From the NCBI GenBank assembly GCA_054601695.1, contig BAAHQB010000117.1, forward strand, positions 372,001 to 436,000: a DNA stretch of 64,000 nucleotides, in the 5' to 3' direction. The notes under the pieces are model-generated. The model did not search any database, had not been told where the DNA came from, and saw nothing but the letters and a program-made list of their open reading frames with translations. A program made the translations under genes and the position numbers. Below are positions 1-64,000 of this stretch, one piece after another. Origin of the DNA: Amorphochlora amoebiformis. Its lineage: Eukaryota > Cercozoa > Chlorarachniophyceae. Each line of letters begins with the position of its first letter. Positions within the stretch are counted from its first letter, which is position 1.

Positions 1-101
1 AATTTCTTACTCCCACTCCCACACACGTAACTAAATAACTCGACGTCCAGAAACCTGACGCCCAGAAACCGATTCCGTGGATTTTTGCTGGTCACGTTGA
101 C

Positions 102-1477
<1,376 letters not shown>

Positions 1478-1519
1478 GGTCTGAGAGAAATGAGTCCAGA
1501 GAATCCAAAGAGACTGAGA

Positions 1520-1525
1520 AATAAA
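1520..1525 (+). promoter_or_regulatory. Polyadenylation signal AATAAA
   Basis: A canonical AATAAA 43 bp downstream of the TGA at 1475-1477, inside the last unique sequence before TA repeats resume at about 1620. It fits as the cleavage signal of the small upstream gene. Confidence 0.45.
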
Positions 1526-1615
1526 GAGCAAAGGACCGCACATTCCGAAATTAAGAGGATTTTTTGTTATTGTTTCTTTTAAACCCAACTGGATACGCAA
1601 CATCTAGAATATATC

Positions 1616-3130
<1,515 letters not shown>

Positions 3131-3402
3131 ACATTCCATAAATATACGAATTATAATTGTGTAAGTTCGCGACGAAACAGGAAGCAGGGTACGTATCTAG
3201 TACTTATTAATTCACCTTATCTTCAATCTGCGACTACAACATTGTCGATGTAATGAAAAGATGACACCAATCACAAATTACGAGACGGAGGAGACCAGGT
3301 ACAAGTAGGTGGACGACGAGGAGATAAGGACGCTGGTCTGAAACACGATGGTAGGGGTAAAGAGTTATTGAGAATCCTTAACATGAATAGAAAATGCCTG
3401 AA
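3131..3402. other. Unique intergenic sequence, no gene seen
   Basis: About 270 bp of non-repetitive DNA between the CTAG-rich spacer and the tRNA. I find no exon with splice sites here. It may hold upstream elements for the tRNA. Confidence 0.5.
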
Positions 3403-3486
3403 CTCGCTATAGCTCAGTTGGTAGAGCGGGAGACTGTAGAACTAGTGGTAATCTCTAGGTCGTTGGTTCGAATCCGGCTGGCGAGA
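3403..3486 (+). tRNA. tRNA-Tyr (GTA) with 11-nt intron
   Basis: The cloverleaf is complete. A 7-bp acceptor stem (CTCGCTA with TGGCGAG) has the C1-G72 pair typical of eukaryotic tRNA-Tyr and discriminator A at 3486. The D arm (A box) reads TAGCTCAGTTGGTAGAGC. The anticodon stem GGAGA/TCTCT encloses CTGTAGA, with anticodon GTA. The T arm (B box) is GGTTCGAATCC. An insert of about 11 nt (ACTAGTGGTAA) sits one base 3' of the anticodon, the canonical position, and tRNA-Tyr genes carry an intron in most eukaryotes. It ends about 87 bp upstream of the start codon of the transporter gene, on the same strand. Confidence 0.96.
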
Positions 3487-3492
3487 GGCATA

Positions 3493-3499
3493 TTTTTTT
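3493..3499 (+). terminator. Pol III T-run terminator
   Basis: Seven consecutive T residues begin 6 bp after the discriminator base of the tRNA-Tyr gene, the usual RNA polymerase III stop. Confidence 0.85.
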
Positions 3500-3515
3500 C
3501 CTCCTTTATAAGGGG

Positions 3516-3549
3516 CACGTGTCAGATGACACTTAAATTTTGACACGTG
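3516..3549 (+). promoter_or_regulatory. Paired CACGTG boxes upstream of transporter gene
   Basis: CACGTG occurs at 3516-3521 and 3544-3549 (contexts GGCACGTGTC and GACACGTGGCC), the second only 24 bp before the ATG at 3573. The same hexamer with similar flanks lies ahead of other genes here (22960, 43995, 63881), so a shared promoter element is likely. Which factor binds is unknown. Confidence 0.6.
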
Positions 3550-3572
3550 GCCATCGGCCCACCGCCGCCACC

Positions 3573-19722
<16,150 letters not shown>

Positions 19723-20983
19723 ATTTCTCGAACTAGACATTGTAATCCTTTCTTGCCATCCATGATGCTGTAGATCCAAATTGACAAATTTTAAGATTTA
19801 TATATTATAAATTGATGAATGGTCTCGGGCTAACACCTATTATTATAACAACTGGAAGTTCATATATATATATGCACCATACGTGTACAAGCAAGACACT
19901 TTCAATATCTAGCTACTTCTAATTAGCAAAATATCTATGCATAATCGACCGCTATAACTTTAATTCTGGAGGTGAAGTTAACGTTTAAATGGGGTTGGTT
20001 CATCATGCACTGTGCATCATAATCTATGTAGCTGATGCGTACCAGAGCAGCATTGGTACACTTTCTTGACTAAGTTTGTGCACATATCATTCGCTTCATT
20101 GCAATCATTCCATGTGCAAACAGTGCAATGCGTAAATATAGTACGTACGTACGACTCACGATCGCACCATTACAGTACGTATTCATGCTAGACGTACGTA
20201 TGTAAGTATACAATCGTAAGATCTGCTGTTATGCGGCTTATGCCGCTGTCAAGCAGTACGTATACATGCGCATACGCATACGTATACATACAACAAAACA
20301 TATACACACACGTCAATACGTATACACGATCAATACGTATACGTATACGTATATGTACACATACGTATACGTATACGTATACGTATAACGTATCTGTACA
20401 TATCAATACGTTTACGTCTACTTATATGTATACAGTACGTATACGCATACACGTATTTCGTATACGTACGTGTAGTGTCGTGCACTTATATGTGTGTATC
20501 CATTTGGTCAAGCGTAAGAATATTCCAGCCAGACATTCGCAAACAGTATTATTTATGTATTTAGGAATTAAATATAGCTGAAGTCAAACACAATGATATT
20601 ATGAGCAGAGTACAATCTATACATTGTTGTATTGACGTATACGTAGCTGTAAGCATAATATATAATATATACTCAGAGTACATGCAAGTTTAATTTAAGA
20701 ATCGTACGTAATTATAAGTGTTACATACTAGTAACGCATGTCTCATAACAGTATAAGTTGGACATGGACTTATTTACAGGATAGTATTCAAAGTTTGATA
20801 TACGTGCGTGCTCAATTCATCACGACTGCATACGCAGCATATATATATCGGTGGTAGGATATGACTTAGCTTATATTTAGATATTCATCATATCATAGTG
20901 AAGCTCAGTTATATATTCAACATGTTTGTATGTAAATACATCTTAGGTAATGTAATCAATATTGCATATATATAAATACGTTG

Positions 20984-20985
<2 letters not shown>
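19723..20985. other. Unique spacer downstream of transporter gene, TACGTA-rich
   Basis: About 1.26 kb without TA microsatellite. It probably starts with the 3' UTR, though no AATAAA is seen. Around 20130-20470 the palindromes TACGTA and GTATAC recur many times. No convincing exon chain on either strand. Confidence 0.7.
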
Positions 20986-21029
<44 letters not shown>

Positions 21030-21103
21030 ATACATATATAAATCAATATATATATATATATATACATAATATACATGCATAAATATATCTATCTATCTAT
21101 CTA

Positions 21104-21141
<38 letters not shown>

Positions 21142-21432
21142 CATACATTATATAGTTCATTCATAATATATTCTGTGTATACCAAAATCTAGTGAATGCA
21201 GCGTGCTCTGATGATGAATAAATAAATAAACATTGTCACGAATAATACATGACCAACTCCAACCCGAATACACTGAACTGTTCTGTGGCGACCCAAAAAC
21301 TTGGATGCCATGATGGGACCCTTCGTTGCACGAGCGAGAAGGAATTACGCAAAGTCTTCTGTTTGCACAGCATGAGCATACATTGGATTAAAAAAGAATA
21401 GTGTGAATGTAATTGTCAAGGAAATATAAATA

Positions 21433-21479
<47 letters not shown>

Positions 21480-21535
21480 ATATGTATATATTATATATAT
21501 TTATACTTATGTCTGTATAGATATCCAAATATTCA

Positions 21536-21634
<99 letters not shown>

Positions 21635-21635
21635 T

Positions 21636-21672
<37 letters not shown>

Positions 21673-21730
21673 GTATATATATTTATATGCGTGTGTATAC
21701 ATATGCATATATATGTATATACATATATAT

Positions 21731-21772
<42 letters not shown>

Positions 21773-21980
21773 ATACATATATATATATATATATATGTAT
21801 CTAACCGTGCAAAAACCCTAATTTAAACCCTACCGCTAACCCTAACCTGACCCTAACCCTTACTCTGGACTTGTTTCGTGCGTAATCTTAAGCCATGAAC
21901 GTTAACCCTAACCCTACCCCAACCCATACATGTACACATAGACATATATACATATAGGTATATACACACAGGAAAACTAT

Positions 21981-22042
<62 letters not shown>

Positions 22043-22226
22043 CGTTAGGAAAAGGCTAGGGTCCGAGTGCAGGTATTCAAACATTCAAATATATCACTCA
22101 CTCTTCAAGTTTGGGGCTGGGGTTAGGGTTTGGGTTAAGGTTAGGGTTAGGGATAGGGTTAGGGTTAGGGTTGGGAGGATTAGGGTTATGTATATCAACA
22201 CTAACCGTATGTCGCGTTTGATATCG

Positions 22227-22276
<50 letters not shown>

Positions 22277-22318
22277 ATACATTTAGATTATATCAATATA
22301 TGTACACACATATATATA

Positions 22319-22360
<42 letters not shown>

Positions 22361-22380
22361 TATATTATATATATATATTA
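20986..22380. other. TA-rich intergenic DNA with two CCCTAA-type arrays
   Basis: (TA)n blocks surround a unique island at 21170-21430 with no clear gene, a CCCTAA array at 21815-21925, and a GGGTTA-oriented array at 22120-22190. The latter is a reverse-strand copy of the element at 34930-35040. Confidence 0.7.
22091..22206 (-). repeat. Dispersed element with CCCTAA core, copy 1
   Basis: Read on the minus strand, it has a left flank GTTGATATACA followed by CCCTAATCCTCC, then a CCCTAA core, then a right flank AGCCCCAAACTTGAAGA and AGTGATAT. Both flanks match the copy at 34930-35040. Confidence 0.85.
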
Positions 22381-22384
22381 CCTT

Positions 22385-22812
22385 AAAGACGACACCCCAT
22401 GTATTAACTGTCAAGACGACACCCCACGTCTTGACTGCCAAGACGACACCGAACGTCTTGACTGTCAAGACGACAACTCACGTCTTGACTGTCAAGACGA
22501 CAACCCACGTCAAGACGACAACTCACGTCTTGACTGTCAAGACGACAACCCACGTCTTGACTGTCAAGACGACAACCCACGTATTAACTGTCAAGACGAC
22601 AACCCACGTCTTCATTGTCAAGACGACACCCCACGTCTTGACTGTCAAGACGACACCCCACGTCTTGACTATCAAGACGACACCCCACGTCTTGACTATC
22701 AAGACGACACCCAACGTCTTGACTGCCAAGACGACACCCCACGTCTTGACTGTCAAGACGACACCCCACGTCTTGACTGTCAAGACGACAACCCGCGTCT
22801 TGGCTGCCAAAA
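22385..22812 (+). repeat. 27-bp hairpin tandem array
   Basis: About 15-16 units with the pattern CAAGACG, then about 8 bases (mostly ACACCCCA or ACAACCCA), then CGTCTTG, then ACTGT. Each unit contains a perfect 7-bp inverted repeat, so it could fold as a stem-loop every 27 bp. One unit is shortened (around 22505-22520). The period is a multiple of three and both strands stay open (9-residue repeats). With no splice context or start I read it as a non-coding satellite. It ends about 150 bp before the CACGTG upstream of gene 2. Confidence 0.9.
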
Positions 22813-23314
22813 TGCGCCCATTTGTTTCGCCGAATTAATTTATATTTTCCAGTATTGTGCCTTTCAATTTCTCGGCTTTCCCCATCGCCGAACAAATTTT
22901 ATTAAATTAAATTAAAAAATAAATTATGCGGCATGTCAAAGACCCTGACACTTGACTAACACGTGTCCTTTCGGCGGGAGATTCAGACAACCCCCATCGA
23001 GTGCGTGAGGTCGAGGGTTGCGGTGGTTGAGTTGGGGTTGGAAGACGGGGGGGGAGGGCTAGGGATGATAGCGGATTACAGAATTTGTGGATGTGTGGAA
23101 TTGGTGGTTGGATATACGATGGGTATCGAGGTGAGACCGGGAGAAATGGTTGGAATTTCGTAGCTGAAGTGCGGGGTTTACCAGTCCAGAGAGTATCCAA
23201 TACTTTGTCTTGGACTGAATTCAATGCGTATTTCATATCTAAATTGAAATGGTGATATTTAATCATATATTATTTGCGAATATTTAATTTTATTACGTGA
23301 AACATTTCAGCGTG
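22813..23314 (+). promoter_or_regulatory. Presumed promoter and 5' leader of gene 2
   Basis: Unique sequence with CACGTG at 22960-22965 (context ACACGTGTCC) followed by CTTTCGGCGGG. The start codon at 23315 is preceded by ACATTTCAG (23302-23310), a strong 3' splice site, so a non-coding first exon and 5' UTR intron are likely. The frames open on both strands here look like chance. Confidence 0.5.
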
Positions 23315-37230
<13,916 letters not shown>

Positions 37231-37910
37231 CGCCGGCAGAAGCTACAATAACTCTTAAGACAGTAGATACTAGAGATAAGTCGGACGTGCATATGCTAGA
37301 TATGGTCCAAATCTCATCCATGTTGTTCATTTAGATTACAGCTGCATATGAAGGCTATAAACTCTAGAAACTAGATAACTAGCTAGATAAAACTATAGGT
37401 AGACAAATTAATTAAGCGCTAGTCACATCTAAGTATTCCAGATAGTAGTACCAGAGGCATGGATTATCTTCATTTATCTGGTTTATACTAAGCTTTGAAC
37501 GACTAGTATATTGACTAGATCTAGTAGATTGAGTTCAACGAGATTGAATCTAGTCTAGCATCCCATCAGCGCTAGCTAGAGGTCTAGACTAAAGAAAAGT
37601 ATATGTTTGTGTAATATATATATATATATCTTATGATTCATACTAGGCAAAGTAATTTTTTCCATTTATAGACTAGTTAGACTGGTAAGACTATCTTATA
37701 CCAGATACAATGAAGTATAGACTATATAGTACTCGGATTAGCTCATGACTACTAGAAATCTAAAGTGTATCTCATGTAATAGGCCAATGAAGTACTAGGA
37801 TGAACTCCGTTTGCGCATTGGGCTGGTTACATTCTGGCAAAGCTTGATGACTGAGTCAAATCCTAGCTTGTGCTCTGCACGCACATAGTGCATTCTCAGT
37901 ATGACTCAGG
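37231..37910. other. Convergent spacer between genes 2 and 3, CTAG-rich
   Basis: About 680 bp with both 3' ends pointing in. CTAG occurs about twenty times, for example ACTAGCTAGATAA and GACTAGATCTAGTAG. It must hold both 3' UTRs. No AATAAA is obvious and no exon is seen. Confidence 0.7.
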
Positions 37911-43949
<6,039 letters not shown>

Positions 43950-44300
43950 AGTCTCTCTGGCGTTTCCCTCCCTTTGCCGTGATCAGACACCGAACACGTG
44001 CCAAAGTCCGCCAAAGCCCGTTACTACCCGCTCTTAGCGTGACTTATCGTTGTGTCACACATATCAACCCGGGAGCGCTGGATACCCTTCTTCGAAGGTA
44101 CCTCCTGTCTAAAATACACTCCCTTCCCCCCGTAAAGTCGTAAAATGAAGAGGACGGAAGAGCGTATGGATTAAAGAGCAATTTTCCTTTCGAATTCTGT
44201 TGTAGGGGCAGATATATAGAGAGATTTCTATTCTCATGTCTTTTCGTGCGAAGATAAAGGATAGATTTTGGGCTAACGAGGGGTTTTAGGTTGTACAATA
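43950..44300. promoter_or_regulatory. Bidirectional promoter between PPIL6-like gene and ankyrin gene
   Basis: About 350 bp of unique DNA separates two divergent start codons. CACGTG lies at 43995-44000, 46 bp from the PPIL6-like ATG and about 300 bp from the other. TTTTAG at 44284-44289, just ahead of the plus-strand ATG, could be the acceptor of a 5' UTR intron. Confidence 0.6.
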
Positions 44301-55542
<11,242 letters not shown>

Positions 55543-55614
55543 TAGTATACATCACTATATATACATACATATGCAGATTATGTATATATAGATATATTAT
55601 ATGTAAAAGTGCAT

Positions 55615-55656
<42 letters not shown>

Positions 55657-55885
55657 TATATATATATATATACAAAAACATGATATATATATATATATGT
55701 GTGTATATATGTGTATATACATATATTACCCTAAATGCAAATGTACATGTATATATACAGATACATACATCACGTATTCATATGTTACATGTATGCATAT
55801 GTGTATATGTGTATACATATACATATATATATATATATATATTTGTGCACGTTTGTGTGTGATATATTTTTACGCTTACTCTCTC

Positions 55886-55946
<61 letters not shown>

Positions 55947-56075
55947 TTATATTTATATAAATATATATATATATGTATATTATATATATATATTTCTATG
56001 TATATAATCATTTTATAAGTATGTTCATATATACATGTTTTCATATATACAATATACGTATGATATATGTATGTG

Positions 56076-56139
<64 letters not shown>

Positions 56140-56312
56140 AATATACGCTTGTTTTATATCTAAATTATTCTCGTGCATGTATACGCATCAGAATATTTGT
56201 GTAAAAACGGATACGTATATTCTACATTAGATGTATATATACGTGAATGTATATGTAAATGCACCTGCATAGATATACACATATACAAATGAATATGCAT
56301 ATACACATATAT

Positions 56313-56350
<38 letters not shown>

Positions 56351-57147
56351 TAAATGTATAAATCATATTAGTGAAAATATCTACATAATTTTTAGACTAA
56401 TAGTTCTGCATGTGGTTATATTTTTCTAAGGTGTTCTCATGAAATAACATTCTGGGTCTGGCCTCAGTGAATTCAAAATTTATAATCCATAATTTACAAT
56501 TATTCATAACCACTACAACTATTCATAAGTATTCATAATCTAGATAACTTCAATTCATAATTTACAATAATCATAATTCATATTGTGTATTCTTCTTAGG
56601 ACACCGACGTGCACATGACGGTCCAAGTTCTAGAAGTTCTAGAAATTGAGTTTTACTAGTTTAATATGATTCAACTTATAGCCGCTAAGTTAAGTTCATG
56701 TCATGACTGACTCGGGTTTACCCAGTTTAATTACGTCACGTTTACGTCACTGACCTAGCTGACTAAAAACTAGAATTACCTGCTGGTACACACATATGTA
56801 TTTTCTAATATAAAGCAGCAACTCAGTATAAAAAATCTAAGGCGGCTCTAGTTAATCGCTATATCCTAGATATCTCTGGAGTACCTAAAAACACAATACT
56901 AGAATAGATACTCTAAACATAAGTTATTTTTTAATGTATCGCTAGTATCAATGACATAGTTGTCATACTGACTATATCTTAGCTGCCTAATATTGAATAG
57001 TGCTACACTCAGACTCTAGATACATTAGTGTGACTTTTTGTTATCGATCATGCCGGCTGTTGCATGCAGTTGCCAACTACCTTTTGTTCAAAGCGTCAAA
57101 AATGTTGGATGCTACGATCAGATTTCGCTTGCCAAGTTCAAGGAATA
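55543..57147. other. Convergent spacer between genes 4 and 5
   Basis: TA microsatellites (to about 56390), then about 620 bp of unique, AT- and CTAG-rich DNA (56390-57010; TTCTAGAAGTTCTAGAA, CCTAGATATC). Both 3' UTRs must lie here. No exon or RNA gene is recognised. Confidence 0.7.
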
Positions 57148-63610
<6,463 letters not shown>

Positions 63611-63918
63611 TTACAGGCCCTCAAGGTCTAATTCGTCACTTGTATTTTCGATTCCAAGGGTAAAAGCATGCTTCTTTCAAATCTCACGTGGTTCTATAAG
63701 GGAAAATAGAGAACGGCGGATAGTCACTTGTATTTTCGTCAAGGGATAAAAAGTATGCTTCTTTCAAATCTCATGTGATTCTATAAAGGAAAATAGAAGG
63801 CGCGGGGACTCATTCCATACCCATATCGCACGTTCGAGCAGATAAGAATAACAATTCGGCCGAATTTTAACTGTAAAAGACACGTGTCCAGCTCAGAAAA
63901 GACACGAGCCCATCCTCC
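63611..63918. promoter_or_regulatory. Divergent promoter between gene 5 and gene 6
   Basis: CACGTG at 63685-63690 (75 bp from the gene 5 ATG) and 63881-63886 (33 bp from the gene 6 ATG, context GACACGTGTCC). A 14-bp palindrome AATTCGGCCGAATT lies at about 63853-63866. A tandem duplication of about 86 bp covers 63636-63800. Confidence 0.55.
63636..63800 (+). repeat. Tandem duplication in divergent promoter
   Basis: GTCACTTGTATTTTCG to GGAAAATAGA occurs twice (63636 and 63722), about 86 bp apart and about 90 percent identical. The CACGTG in the first copy is CATGTG in the second. Confidence 0.9.
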
Positions 63919-64000
63919 ATGGAGCGCGCCCCGGTGTCTCCGTCCCCCTCAGCTCCGAAAAGTGAATTTTGCCGAAAGGAAAAAGGAAGAGAAGATAGTT
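63919..64000 (+). CDS. Possible first exon of a further gene (runs off window)
   Basis: An ATG in a CCATGG context opens a frame that stays open to the window end (27 codons: MERAPVSPSPSAPKSE, then a Lys/Arg/Glu-rich run). It lies 33 bp after a CACGTG box, the same arrangement as the gene 1 and PPIL6-like starts. The high GC content resembles a 5' exon. Product unknown. Confidence 0.4.
   Translation, partial: MERAPVSPSPSAPKSEFCRKEKGREDS

Noticed and set aside
21171-21330. Short minus-strand frame beginning MASKFLGRHRTVQ with a hydrophobic stretch
   Set aside because: About 40 codons, no splice partners or recognisable family; I could not distinguish it from chance in a unique island.
22385-22812. 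CRISPR array
   Set aside because: Units are contiguous 27-bp repeats without unique spacers, in a eukaryotic nuclear context.
22431-22838. 135-codon frame with a 9-residue TTPHVLTVK-like repeat
   Set aside because: Product of the 27-bp array, equally open on the other strand, with no adjoining exon structure.
22907-23266. 119-codon minus-strand and 66-codon plus-strand frames upstream of gene 2
   Set aside because: The region carries promoter-like features and a likely 5' UTR acceptor. The frames have low-complexity Pro/Ser composition and no exon partners.

Overview
This is nuclear DNA of an intron-dense eukaryote. I recognise no operons, bacterial promoters or organelle genes. The exons are small (18-252 bp) and of balanced base composition. 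They sit as islands in a sea of (TA)n, (CA/TG)n, (CT/GA)n and degenerate CCCTAA repeats. The telomere-like motif is TTAGGG-type. A cilium-associated cyclophilin (PPIL6 type) suggests a flagellated or ciliated organism. The only transposon remnant is a non-LTR reverse transcriptase of a kind common in animals and some protists. I cannot name the species: an intron-rich alga or protist, or an invertebrate, would all fit.

Almost every long open frame here is read-through of microsatellite, with Ile-Tyr or Ser-Leu repeats. The real genes appear only when exons are joined across GT-AG introns with matching phase. I rebuilt five gene models this way: (1) 3573-19722 plus, 25 exons, 497 aa, an SVOP/SV2-like major facilitator transporter; (2) 23315-37230 plus, 19 exons, 347 aa, a triose-phosphate/nucleotide-sugar-translocator-like (DMT superfamily) membrane protein; (3) 43949-37911 minus, 11 exons, 281 aa, PPIL6-like cyclophilin; (4) 44301-55542 plus, 20 exons, 412 aa, an ankyrin-repeat protein with an Arg-rich tail; (5) 63610 to about 57148 minus, 10-11 exons, about 199 aa, unrecognised. 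The edges hold a possible tiny gene (102-1477 plus) and the start of another gene (63919 to the window end, plus). An intron-containing tRNA-Tyr lies just upstream of gene 1.

Layout: tRNA and gene 1, a 3.6 kb spacer with a 27-bp hairpin array, gene 2, a convergent CTAG-rich spacer, gene 3, a short bidirectional promoter, gene 4, a second convergent CTAG-rich spacer, gene 5, and a divergent promoter to gene 6. A CACGTG box recurs just upstream of several starts.

The most interesting signal is in the introns. Lengths are bimodal: either about 60-130 bp, or hundreds to thousands of bp inflated by (TA)n. Three separate tandem arrays are built from copies of the adjoining splice junction itself (5381-5808 and 26645-27560 from 5' splice sites, 16565-17042 from a 3' splice site). 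Degenerate CCCTAA arrays lie mostly with the C-rich strand on the sense strand of introns, and some have conserved flanks like dispersed repeats.
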